From contig CP099830.1 in NCBI GenBank assembly GCA_029851325.1, positions 43,366 to 63,138 on the forward strand: DNA of 19,773 bases. The letters are read 5' to 3'. The DNA is from Candidatus Shikimatogenerans bostrichidophilus. Lineage in GTDB: Bacteria > Bacteroidota > Bacteroidia > Flavobacteriales > Blattabacteriaceae. The position numbers and the translations under genes were made by a program. Below are positions 8,234-15,519 of the stretch, in pieces. The notes beneath the pieces are model-generated. The model was not told where the DNA came from. It did no database searches and saw only the letters and a program-made list of their open reading frames with translations. Within the stretch, counting starts at the first letter, position 1; every line of letters begins with the position of its first letter.

Positions 8234-8241
8234 CAAAATTA
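8234..8241 (-). promoter_or_regulatory. Possible -7 promoter box for trxB
   Basis: Read on the minus strand the bases are TAATTTTG, an exact match to the Bacteroidota sigma-70 -7 consensus TAnnTTTG, 12 nt before the trxB ATG at 8221. No -33 TTG is visible at the usual distance upstream. Chance matches are fairly likely in such A+T-rich sequence. The rest of the trxB-rho spacer (8222-8279) is A/T only apart from this box's single C/G pair. Confidence 0.25.
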
Positions 8242-8279
8242 ATTTAATTATATAATTAATTTAATATAAAATTTAAATA

Positions 8280-9533
8280 ATGTCAAAAAATAATGTTTTA
8301 AAAACAAAAAAAATAAATTCGTTCTATAGATTAGCAAAAAAAAAAAAGTTGAAAAAATATAAAAATTATAAAAAAAAAGATTTAATAAATCTAAAAGAAT
8401 CAATTAACAATAAAAAAAAAAATAATATTATAATAAGTGAAGGCGTTTTAGAAATTATACCTGATAATTATGGATTTTTAAGATCTTCAGATTTTAACTA
8501 TATTACTTCTCCTGATGATATTTATGTATCTAAATCTAAAATTAGGTTCTTTGGTATGAAAACTGGAGATACTATAAAAGGGGAAATACGACCTCCTAAG
8601 AGAGGAGAAAAATATTTTCCATTAATTAAAGTTATAGAAATAAATGGTCGATCTCCATCTTATACTATTAATAGATATACTTTTGATCATTTAATCCCTC
8701 TTTTTCCTAATGAAAAATTTAATTTATCAGGGAAAAATTCTTCTTTATCTACTAGAATAATAGATTTGTTTTCTCCTATTGGGAAAGGACAAAGAGCCTT
8801 ATTTGTAGCTCCTCCTAAAGCAGGTAAAACTAATTTAGTCAAAGATTGTGCAAATTGTATAGATAAAAATCATCCTGAAGTTTATCAAATAATTTTATTA
8901 ATAGATGAAAGACCAGAAGAAGTTACAGATATGAAAAGAAGCGTAAATAGTGAAGTTATATCCTCTACCTTTGATGAACATCCTGAAAAACATGTTCAAG
9001 TAGCAAATTTAGTTTTAAAAAAATCTATGAGAATGGTAGAATGTGGTCATGATGTAGTTATATTATTAGATTCTATAACAAGATTGGCTAGAGCTTATAA
9101 TACTATTACTCCTACTTCCGGTAGAGTATTATCAGGAGGGATTGATTCTAATGCCTTACAAAAACCTAAAAAATTTTTTGGGGCTGCTAGAAACATTGAA
9201 AACGGTGGTTCTTTAACTATAATAGCTACCGCTATGATAGATACCGGGTCAAAAATGGATGAAGTAATTTTTGAAGAATTTAAAGGAACAGGCAATATGG
9301 AATTACAACTGAGTAGACAAATTGCAAACAAAAGGATTTATCCAGCTATAGATTTAATTGCTTCAAGTACTAGAAGAGATGAATTATTATTAGATAAATA
9401 TACATTAAAAAAAATGTCTATTTTAAGAAAATATATATCAGAAATGGATTCTACTGAAGCTATAGAATTAATAATTAATCAAATATCTAAAACACATAAT
9501 AATATAAGATTTTTAAAATCTATAAAAAAATAA
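8280..9533 (+). CDS. rho: Transcription termination factor Rho, shortened N-terminus
   Basis: Rho is the hexameric RNA-dependent helicase that ends transcription. The first 50 residues are Lys/Asn-rich and without recognisable structure, so the usual N-terminal SAP-like domain and any flavobacterial insertion appear lost. The primary RNA-binding cold-shock-like domain runs from about residue 53 ([20 protein letters not shown]) to about 125. The RecA-like motor is strongly conserved: Walker A APPKAGKT at 177-184, the DERPEEV catalytic region at 209-215, Walker B VVILLDS at 259-265, the Q-loop [11 protein letters not shown] at 277-287, and the arginine-finger region around [14 protein letters not shown] (346-359). 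The length is 417, against about 419 in E. coli and over 550 in many Bacteroidota. It is the best-conserved protein of the window. It is divergent from trxB (58-bp spacer) and convergent with lysS (4-bp gap). Confidence 0.97.
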   Translation: MSKNNVLKTKKINSFYRLAKKKKLKKYKNYKKKDLINLKESINNKKKNNIIISEGVLEIIPDNYGFLRSSDFNYITSPDDIYVSKSKIRFFGMKTGDTIKGEIRPPKRGEKYFPLIKVIEINGRSPSYTINRYTFDHLIPLFPNEKFNLSGKNSSLSTRIIDLFSPIGKGQRALFVAPPKAGKTNLVKDCANCIDKNHPEVYQIILLIDERPEEVTDMKRSVNSEVISSTFDEHPEKHVQVANLVLKKSMRMVECGHDVVILLDSITRLARAYNTITPTSGRVLSGGIDSNALQKPKKFFGAARNIENGGSLTIIATAMIDTGSKMDEVIFEEFKGTGNMELQLSRQIANKRIYPAIDLIASSTRRDELLLDKYTLKKMSILRKYISEMDSTEAIELIINQISKTHNNIRFLKSIKK

Positions 9534-9537
9534 AAAT

Positions 9538-10995
9538 TTATTTCATTTGAGGAAATAATATTACTTCTTGTATATTTAAATTATTAGTTAATAAAGCTAT
9601 TAATCTATCTATACCAATCCCTATACCTACTGTAGGAGGCATACCGATTTTTAATGATTTTATAAAATCTTTATCTATTTTCTTATTTTGTTTTTTTAAT
9701 CTTTTATATTGTTCTATAGGATCATTTAATTCTGTATATGCATTAGCTATCTCTATAGAATTAATATATAATTCAAATCTTTCAGTAATTTTATAATTAT
9801 TCGATTTGCTTTTAGCTAAAGGACTCATATATATAGGATAATCTATAATAAATACAGGATTTTTAATTTTATTTTTACAATATATATTAAATATATTATC
9901 TATTATTTTTTCTTTTTTATCTACATTAATATTTAATTTTTTACAAATCTTTCTTAAAGTATTTATTGATGTATTCTTATTAATATTTAATTTACTATAT
10001 TTATTAATTAAATTAAATAATTTTATTCTTTTTATTTTTTTTTTAAAATCTATATTAATATTATTAATTTTTATTTTTGTTTTATTAAAAGTTTTTTTAC
10101 ATATATAAATTAATAATTTTTGTAAAAAATTCATCATCCATACATAATTTTTATATGGAACATAACATTCTAATATAGTAAATTCAGGATTATGTATTTT
10201 ATCTATACTTTCATTTCTAAAATTTTTAGAAAATTCATATACTCCTTTAAATCCACCAACTATTAATTTTTTTAAATATAATTCATTAGATATTCTTAAA
10301 TACAATTTTTTTTTAAATTTATTATGATAAGTAATAAAAGGTTTTGCATAAGCTCCACCTGGTATATTTTGTAAAATTGGTGTATCTACTTCAATATAAT
10401 TAAATTTATTTAAAAATTTTCTTATATAATTAATTATTAATGATCTAATTATAAAATTTTTTTTACTTTTTTCATTAACTATAAGATCTAAATATCTCAT
10501 TCTATATCTTTTTTCTTGGTCTTTAAATTTATAATATATTTTTTTATCTTTTTTTTTTACATTAGGTATAGGATAAAGACATTTTGATAATAAAATTATC
10601 TTTTTTATTAAAATTGTATATTCTTTAACTTTCGTTATAAATAAATTTCCTTTTATCCATATAATATCTCCTATATCTAAATATTTTTTAAATAAAAAGA
10701 TGTAAAATTTGTTATATCTATATTTTTTATTTAATTTATTTAAATTATAATATAATTGTATTTTTTTTTCACTATAATCTTTTATATCTACGAAAGTAGA
10801 TCTACCCATATTTCTTATATTAAATATTCTTCCAGATAAATATAAAATTTTATTATTTTTAATAATTTTTTTTTTATTTTTTAATATTTTTTTTATACTA
10901 TAATTTATTTTTATTGTTTTAGAAGGATATGGGTCAATTCCTAATAATTTTATTTCTTTTATTTTTTTTTCTCTTATGTATTCTTGTTCAAACAT
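9538..10995 (-). CDS. lysS: Lysyl-tRNA synthetase, class II
   Basis: LysS charges tRNA-Lys, a high-demand task here because Lys is among the most frequent residues. The start MFEQEYIREKKIKEIKLLGI matches the family N-terminus. The anticodon-binding OB domain includes LYLSGRIFNIRNMGRSTFVDI (about 51-71). The class II motifs are present: motif 1 around FLNKFNYIEVDTPIL (194-208), motif 2 FRNESIDKIHNPEF (259-272), and motif 3 GIGIGIDRLIALL (457-469). IPGGAYAKPF and LYLRISNELYLKKLIVGGF are typical active-site surroundings. It has 485 residues, a little shorter than the usual 495-510 or so of bacterial LysS. It lies one base downstream of the exonuclease stop, so both are probably on one mRNA. Confidence 0.96.
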   Translation of the reverse strand: MFEQEYIREKKIKEIKLLGIDPYPSKTIKINYSIKKILKNKKKIIKNNKILYLSGRIFNIRNMGRSTFVDIKDYSEKKIQLYYNLNKLNKKYRYNKFYIFLFKKYLDIGDIIWIKGNLFITKVKEYTILIKKIILLSKCLYPIPNVKKKDKKIYYKFKDQEKRYRMRYLDLIVNEKSKKNFIIRSLIINYIRKFLNKFNYIEVDTPILQNIPGGAYAKPFITYHNKFKKKLYLRISNELYLKKLIVGGFKGVYEFSKNFRNESIDKIHNPEFTILECYVPYKNYVWMMNFLQKLLIYICKKTFNKTKIKINNINIDFKKKIKRIKLFNLINKYSKLNINKNTSINTLRKICKKLNINVDKKEKIIDNIFNIYCKNKIKNPVFIIDYPIYMSPLAKSKSNNYKITERFELYINSIEIANAYTELNDPIEQYKRLKKQNKKIDKDFIKSLKIGMPPTVGIGIGIDRLIALLTNNLNIQEVILFPQMK

Positions 10996-10996
10996 T

Positions 10997-11767
10997 TTAA
11001 TTATTTAAATATTTTAATTTTAAAATTGTGAAAACCTTTTTAGTATATAAAGGGAAATTAGATTTTTGTATATAATAATAATATTTAGGATTTGTTTTAA
11101 AAACATTTTTTATTTTTTTTCCTTTATATTTTCCAAAATTAAATTTTTCATTTCTTTTATTATCTATTATAATAAATCCAGCAGGATCTAATATATTATT
11201 ATATGATGTAAATTTATCTAATTGATTAATTGTTTTATTTTTTAACGTTTTATATTTTTTTAATTGACCTTTAAAAATCTCATATGTAGCTAATACATCA
11301 TTTTTAGCTTTATGAGGTAATAATTCTTTTTTACAATAATATTTATATGCAGCAGATAAAGTTCTAGGTACCATTTTATGAAATATAATTTGTATATCTA
11401 TACATTTATGTTTACTTATATCAAATGGTATTTTAGATCTTATCATTTCTTCAGCTAATATAGGTATATCAAATTTATTAGAATTATAACCCAATAAATC
11501 ACTGCCTTTAATAGTATTAAATATATTCTGAGATACTACTTTAAATAAAGGTTTATTTTTAATATCTTTATTTTTAATACCATGTATTAAAGTCGATTTC
11601 TTTGGTATAGAAATACCTGGATTTATTAACCAATATTTATAAATTTTCTTACGATTAGGTAAAATTTTTAATATATATATTTCTATTATACGATCTTTGA
11701 TTATATTTAACCCAGTAGCTTCTATATCTATTAAACATAATGGCCTACTTAAATTATTAAGGATCAT
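10997..11767 (-). CDS. DEDDh 3'-5' exonuclease (DnaQ/epsilon-like)
   Basis: This is a DnaQ-fold 3'-5' exonuclease. The catalytic set is complete: D14 and E16 in LIDIEATGL, D100 in GYNSNKFDIPIL, and H152 and D156 in PHKAKNDVLATYEI, which makes it a DEDDh enzyme. The tail (about residues 194-256: DPAGFIIID, FNFGKYKGKKI, NFPLYTKKVFTILKLKYL) is the extra C-terminal domain of the roughly 250-residue flavobacterial exonucleases. It could provide proofreading for DNA polymerase III or act in repair; the sequence alone does not decide, so no gene symbol is given. The conservation of all five catalytic residues in such an eroded genome argues for selection. It is the first gene of a two-gene unit with lysS (1-bp gap) and is divergent from rnpA. 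Confidence 0.9.
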   Translation of the reverse strand: MILNNLSRPLCLIDIEATGLNIIKDRIIEIYILKILPNRKKIYKYWLINPGISIPKKSTLIHGIKNKDIKNKPLFKVVSQNIFNTIKGSDLLGYNSNKFDIPILAEEMIRSKIPFDISKHKCIDIQIIFHKMVPRTLSAAYKYYCKKELLPHKAKNDVLATYEIFKGQLKKYKTLKNKTINQLDKFTSYNNILDPAGFIIIDNKRNEKFNFGKYKGKKIKNVFKTNPKYYYYIQKSNFPLYTKKVFTILKLKYLNN

Positions 11768-11825
11768 ATTATTCTTTTTAATATAAAATATTATAATTTA
11801 ATTTTTTTTTAAATAAAAATTTATT

Positions 11826-11853
11826 AAAATAGTAAATTTGTACTATTTTTTTT
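11826..11853 (+). promoter_or_regulatory. Hairpin with T-tract in front of rnpA
   Basis: A perfect 9-bp inverted repeat, AAAATAGTA and TACTATTTT, encloses the loop AATTTG and runs into eight consecutive T (11846-11853). On the plus strand this has the shape of a weak intrinsic terminator, but no plus-strand gene precedes it, so it would act as an attenuator in a leader or as a DNA operator for the divergent pair. It lies within the 107-bp exonuclease-rnpA spacer (11768-11874), which otherwise holds only A/T-rich sequence and no tRNA-like fold that I can see. Confidence 0.4.
11833..11840 (+). promoter_or_regulatory. Possible -7 promoter box for rnpA-pth
   Basis: TAAATTTG matches the Bacteroidota -7 consensus TAnnTTTG exactly and would place the transcript start near 11846, about 29 nt before the rnpA ATG. 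No clear -33 TTG is present upstream. The box coincides with the loop of the inverted repeat at 11826-11849, so the two interpretations (promoter or RNA hairpin) largely compete. Confidence 0.25.
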
Positions 11854-11874
11854 ATAATTCAAATTAAACAAAAA

Positions 11875-12150
11875 ATGATTATAAAAAATAATATTACTAT
11901 AATTATCCCTAAAAAAAAAATAAAAAAATCTGTAAAAAGAAATAAAATTAAAAGAAGAATTTTAAATTCATTTCAAAAAAATAAAGCCTTTCTTTATAAA
12001 ATAAATAATTATTTTATAATTATTTTTTATTTTTATAATCAAGTTTTAAAGTTTAATATTTTAAATAAATATATTAAAAACATTCTAATACATATTAATT
12101 ATGAAAAAAAAATTAATAATAGGACTAGGAAATCCAACAGAAAAATATAA
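11875..12150 (+). CDS. rnpA: RNase P protein component, N-terminally shortened
   Basis: RnpA binds the catalytic RNase P RNA and helps it remove tRNA 5' leaders. The identifying segment is IPKKKIKKSVKRNKIKRRI (residues 12-30), the family's VpKK...AVkRNRiKR signature, with the RNR motif as RNK. The following NYFIIIFYFYNQ and LNKYIKNILIHI match the later strand and helix. At 91 residues from this ATG, about 40 residues are missing from the front (first helix and first strand). The frame stays open 13 codons further up to a TAA at 11833-11835, and those codons read ICTIFFIIQIKQK, which resembles the missing strand, but no ATG, GTG or TTG is in frame there. The 3' end runs 50 nt out of frame into pth; the last 17 residues or so are probably non-conserved read-through. 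Position beside pth is the main context; the ribosomal protein L34 gene is not adjacent. Confidence 0.82.
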   Translation: MIIKNNITIIIPKKKIKKSVKRNKIKRRILNSFQKNKAFLYKINNYFIIIFYFYNQVLKFNILNKYIKNILIHINYEKKINNRTRKSNRKI

Positions 12151-12625
12151 ATATACACGCCATAATATTGGGTCTTTAATAGTAAAACAAATAATTTTAA
12201 ATAATAATAAAATAAAAAAAATATTTTCTAATAATTTTGGTAACATATATATAAATAAAAATAATAAATTTTTATTTTTATTATCTAATTTATATATAAA
12301 CAATATTGGGTTATCGGTAAAATATTTTTTAAAAAAATATAAATTAACATATAATAATTTAATTATTATATCTGATGATATATATCTTGATTTTGGGAAA
12401 ATAAAAATAAAAAAAAAAGGAGGTTCAGGAGGACATAATGGATTAAAAAATATTAAAAAAATATTAAAAACTAAAAATTTTTTTAGAATTAAAATAGGTA
12501 TTGGTCATAATTTTAATTATGGAGAACAAAATAAATATGTATTAAGTCCTATGAATCAAAAAGAATTATATATTATATATAATATAATATATTTAAAAGT
12601 ATATAACATTATTAAAACTTTATAA
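12101..12625 (+). CDS. pth: Peptidyl-tRNA hydrolase
   Basis: Pth recycles tRNA from drop-off peptidyl-tRNA. The start MKKKLIIGLGNPTEKYKYTRHNIG gives N11 and the catalytic H21 in their usual places. Other conserved sites are D92 in ISDDIYLDFGK and N113 in GGSGGHNGLKNI. N67 in LYINNIG stands for the Asn of the usual TYMNxSG motif, whose neighbours have drifted. The protein has 174 residues, about 15-20 fewer than normal, with the end trimmed. The ATG at 12101 is certain because the conserved glycine-rich strand follows directly, which makes the 50-nt overlap with rnpA real. It converges on prfA with a 3-bp gap and no terminator. Confidence 0.95.
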   Translation: MKKKLIIGLGNPTEKYKYTRHNIGSLIVKQIILNNNKIKKIFSNNFGNIYINKNNKFLFLLSNLYINNIGLSVKYFLKKYKLTYNNLIIISDDIYLDFGKIKIKKKGGSGGHNGLKNIKKILKTKNFFRIKIGIGHNFNYGEQNKYVLSPMNQKELYIIYNIIYLKVYNIIKTL

Positions 12626-12628
12626 TTA

Positions 12629-13690
12629 TTATCTTTTGGGTTTGTTATAAAAATTATATAATTTTTCTAAAATTTGATCAATTTCCCCATTCATTATTTT
12701 ATCTAAATTATATAAAGATATATTAATCCTATGATCAGTTACTCTATTATGTGGATAATTATAAGTTCTTATTTTTTTTGATCTATCTCCTGTAGATATT
12801 AGTATTCTTCTTCTATCTTCTATATCTTTTTTTCCTTGAATTATATTTAATTCATATATTTTAGATCTTAAAACCGTCATAGCTCTTTCATAATTTTTAT
12901 GTTGTGATCTTTCTTCTTGGCATTCTACAGTAATATTCGTAGGTATATGAAGTAGTCTAACCGCTGATTCTGTTTTATTAACATGTTGACCTCCAGCTCC
13001 ACTTGATCTAAAAGTATATCTTTTAATATCTGTCGGTTTAATATTTACATCTATATTATCTAATTTAGGCAATACAGCAACCGTAATAGCTGAGGTATGT
13101 AGTCTTCCTTGTGTTTCAGTCTTAGGTATTCTTTGTACTCTATGGACACCAGATTCATATTGTAATTTTTCATATATACCTTCTTTTTTAATATATAATA
13201 TTACTTCTCGATATCCTATTTTACTTTTATTAGTATTTAATATTTTATATTTAATTTTTTTATTTTTAAAATACATTACATACATTCTAAATATATCTTT
13301 TACAAATATACATGCTTCATCTCCTCCAGTTCCAGAACGTATTTCTAAAATAGCTTTATTTTTAATTTTATTATTATTATTTATTCTATTTATTAGTATA
13401 AATATTATTTTTTTTAAATTAATAATTTCATTATTTATATAATTTATATTTTTATTTATTTCTAAATAAATAATTTCTTTTGGGTTTGTATTTTTTTTTA
13501 ATATTTTTAATTCTTTTAAATTCTTATTTTTGGTTTTATATTCTTTATATTTTACAAATATTTTTTTTATATATTTATACAACTTTTTATTTAATTTTTT
13601 ATTTAAAAAAAAAATTTTCCCTTTTAAAAACTTATATATATTATTATATTTTATTTTAATCTTATTAATTTCTAATTTTAAATTTTTCAT
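12629..13690 (-). CDS. prfA: Peptide chain release factor 1
   Basis: RF1 recognises UAA and UAG and triggers peptide release. The protein is RF1 rather than RF2: it carries HRVQRIPKTETQGRLHTSA, in which the stop-codon tripeptide is of the PxT type (PKT, residues 189-191) rather than SPF. The catalytic GGQ is at 233-235 in SSGAGGQHVNKTESAVRL; its Gln would be methylated by the PrmC encoded at 3267-4160. RSGTGGDEA (118-126) is another family landmark. The N-terminal coiled domain (residues 1-110) is very Lys/Asn-rich and poorly conserved in sequence but normal in length (353 in all). Two genes here end in TGA, so RF2 is expected elsewhere in the genome. It is divergent from pheS with only 19 bp between the starts. 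Confidence 0.96.
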   Translation of the reverse strand: MKNLKLEINKIKIKYNNIYKFLKGKIFFLNKKLNKKLYKYIKKIFVKYKEYKTKNKNLKELKILKKNTNPKEIIYLEINKNINYINNEIINLKKIIFILINRINNNNKIKNKAILEIRSGTGGDEACIFVKDIFRMYVMYFKNKKIKYKILNTNKSKIGYREVILYIKKEGIYEKLQYESGVHRVQRIPKTETQGRLHTSAITVAVLPKLDNIDVNIKPTDIKRYTFRSSGAGGQHVNKTESAVRLLHIPTNITVECQEERSQHKNYERAMTVLRSKIYELNIIQGKKDIEDRRRILISTGDRSKKIRTYNYPHNRVTDHRINISLYNLDKIMNGEIDQILEKLYNFYNKPKR

Positions 13691-13709
13691 ATATATTATT
13701 TAATAAACT

Positions 13710-14693
13710 ATGGATAATATTAATAAATATATTTTTGAAATAAATAAAATTAAAAATAAAAAAATTAACCAAAATGAATTTATTAAAAAAATAAATAAAT
13801 ATTTTTTTAAATTTGGGATAATTTATTTTTATTTTTTTATTTTAAAAAAAATAAATAATAAAAAAAAATTAGGACAAAAAATTAATTTTTTAAAAACTAC
13901 CGTTTTATCTATTATAAAAACAAATAATATATATAAGAATTATATAAAAGAAGATAAAATAAATTATGATTTTTTTTTTAAAAAAAAAATATATAATTTA
14001 GGGGCTAAACATCCTATAACTTTAATTAAAGAAAAAATACTTAATATTTTATTAAAATTAAATTTTACTATCGTATCTAATGATAAAGAAATAGAAGATG
14101 ATTGGCATAATTTTCAAGCATTAAATTTCTCAAAATATCATCCTTCTAGAAAAATGCAAGATACCTTTTATATAAATAAAAAGTTATTATTAAGAACTCA
14201 TACTTCTTCAATACAAATAAGATATATGAAAAAAAAAAAACCACCAATTAGAATAATTACTTTTGGAAAAGTTTATAGAAATGAATCAATATCTAAATAT
14301 TCGTATAATATGTTTCATCAAATAGAAATATTATACGTAGATAAAAAAAAATATATATCTATAATAAATTTAAAATATATAATTAATTATTTAATTACTA
14401 ATATCTTTGGGAAAAAATATAAATATAGATATAGAATATCATATTTTCCTTTTACTAAACCTAGTTTTGAAATAGATCTATATTATAATAAAAAATGGAT
14501 AGAAATTATAGGATGTGGGATTGTTAATATAAAAGTATTAAAAAATGTAAATTTAAATTATAAAAAATTTACTGGATTAGCTATTGGAATAGGTATAGAA
14601 AGATTAGCTATGATTTTTTATAATATTAAAGATATAAGAGATTTTTTTAAAAATGATATTAGATTTTTGAATCAATTTAAATCTGAATTATAA
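13710..14693 (+). CDS. pheS: Phenylalanyl-tRNA synthetase alpha subunit
   Basis: PheS is the catalytic subunit of the heterotetrameric enzyme that charges tRNA-Phe; pheT is not in the window. The N-terminal coiled-coil tRNA-binding arm (residues 1-75) is worn but retains KLGQKINFLKTTV. The class II core begins at GAKHPITLIKEKI (98-110), followed by HPSRKMQDTFYI (144-155) and LLRTHTSSIQIRYM (160-173). Motif 2 is FGKVYRNES (185-193), with MFHQIEILYVDK after it. Motif 3 is GLAIGIGIERLAMIFY (289-304), and the end DIRFLNQF is standard. At 327 residues it is close to the usual 335-340. Its 3' end overlaps that of rlmB by 6 nt. Confidence 0.95.
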   Translation: MDNINKYIFEINKIKNKKINQNEFIKKINKYFFKFGIIYFYFFILKKINNKKKLGQKINFLKTTVLSIIKTNNIYKNYIKEDKINYDFFFKKKIYNLGAKHPITLIKEKILNILLKLNFTIVSNDKEIEDDWHNFQALNFSKYHPSRKMQDTFYINKKLLLRTHTSSIQIRYMKKKKPPIRIITFGKVYRNESISKYSYNMFHQIEILYVDKKKYISIINLKYIINYLITNIFGKKYKYRYRISYFPFTKPSFEIDLYYNKKWIEIIGCGIVNIKVLKNVNLNYKKFTGLAIGIGIERLAMIFYNIKDIRDFFKNDIRFLNQFKSEL

Positions 14694-15428
14694 ATTAGTA
14701 TAAATTTCATATAAAATAATTCCACATGCTATAGATACATTTAAAGATGATATGTTCTTTTTATTTATTGGTATATAAACTTTATCTATAGACATATTTA
14801 ATATATTTTGAGGTATGCCTGTTTCTTCATTTCCTAATATTAATGCTATAGACAATTTATTAACTTTAAAATAATTTTTTATATTTGTATCCCCTTTTTC
14901 AGTTATAGATATAATTTTTATATTATTTTTTATTAAACTTTTTATACTTTTTTCTATATTTTTTACTCTACAAATAGGTATTTTAAAAATAGCCCCACTA
15001 GATATTTTTATTATTTTTGTATTGTAAATATAATAATTATTAGGTATAATTATAAAATCTACATTAAAACATGCTGATGTTCTTATTATAGAACCTATAT
15101 TTTTTGTATCTGTTATATTGTATAATATTAATATTATAAGGTTTTTATTTTTTTTTAAAATAATATCTTTTAAAGAAAAATCCTTAATAAAAGTAATATT
15201 TGCTACTATTCCTTGAGAATTTTTTATTTTAGTTCTATTTATAATTTTATTAAATTTATCTTTATTTAATATTTTTATTGGAATTTTTTTTAAATATAAA
15301 TTATTAATTAAGAAGTTATATTTTTTCTCTCTGTATTTATTAATGAATACTATTAATACTTTTATATATTTAGAGGATATAGCTTCTTTTATAGGATGAT
15401 ACCCATATATATTTATTGTTTTTATCAT
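14688..15428 (-). CDS. rlmB: SpoU-family rRNA 2'-O-methyltransferase, RlmB-like
   Basis: This is a SPOUT (TrmH/SpoU) methyltransferase, most like RlmB, which methylates the 2'-OH of G2251 in the P-loop of 23S rRNA. A substrate-binding N-terminal domain opens with IYGYHPIKEAISS (7-19) and contains NSQGIVANI (70-78). The three SpoU motifs follow: 1, KNIGSIIRTSACF (109-121); 2, LILGNEETGIP (196-206); 3, ISSLNVSIACGIILYE (226-241). Together they form the trefoil-knot SAM site, and the catalytic Arg of motif 1 and Glu of motif 2 are retained. The length of 246 matches RlmB. A paralogous TrmH-family tRNA or rRNA methylase is the alternative. Its promoter would lie in the repeat-bearing 91-bp spacer shared with rpsA. 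Confidence 0.85.
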   Translation of the reverse strand: MIKTINIYGYHPIKEAISSKYIKVLIVFINKYREKKYNFLINNLYLKKIPIKILNKDKFNKIINRTKIKNSQGIVANITFIKDFSLKDIILKKNKNLIILILYNITDTKNIGSIIRTSACFNVDFIIIPNNYYIYNTKIIKISSGAIFKIPICRVKNIEKSIKSLIKNNIKIISITEKGDTNIKNYFKVNKLSIALILGNEETGIPQNILNMSIDKVYIPINKKNISSLNVSIACGIILYEIYTNL

Positions 15429-15462
15429 ATATATAAAATTTATATATTTATTTATTATAATT

Positions 15463-15492
15463 ATAATACTTAATAAGTATTATTAATACTTA
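15463..15492. promoter_or_regulatory. Repeat cluster (operator or leader hairpin) upstream of rpsA
   Basis: In the 91-bp spacer between the divergent rlmB and rpsA genes (15429-15519), the 9-mer TAATACTTA occurs twice, at 15464-15472 and 15484-15492, exactly 20 bp apart. Between them, at 15475-15483, is the inverted form AAGTATTAT. The first copy and the inverted one make a 9-bp stem (15463-15471 with 15475-15483) around the loop AAT. A 20-bp period is two DNA turns, so this could be a protein site; equally, it could be a hairpin in the rpsA 5' leader used for feedback by S1. The ATG of rpsA is 27 bp beyond the last copy. Confidence 0.45.
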
Positions 15493-15519
15493 CTTTTATT
15501 ATTATAATTTTTAACTATA

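Noticed and set aside
8222..8236. Longer TrxB start adding MFFFK.
   Set aside because: The conserved flavoprotein N-terminus starts at MKDYDSIIIGSGPAGY, and the extra codons fall on the likely promoter/leader.
8242..8279. Near-palindromic AATTAATTTAATTATATAATT stretch as an operator.
   Set aside because: It is made of A and T only, where imperfect palindromes are expected by chance, and it contains no informative base.
9095..9331. Minus-strand open frame of 78 codons inside rho.
   Set aside because: It lies opposite the best-conserved part of rho and its protein has no recognisable features; it is a shadow of strong coding constraint.
11768..11874. A tRNA or small RNA gene in the longest gene-free spacer.
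   Set aside because: There is no cloverleaf, no GTTCRANNC-like T-arm and almost no G or C; only the A/T hairpin at 11826-11849 is present.
12085..12303. Minus-strand open frame across the rnpA-pth junction.
   Set aside because: It is antisense to the conserved pth start and its hydrophobic composition follows from A+T-rich antisense reading.
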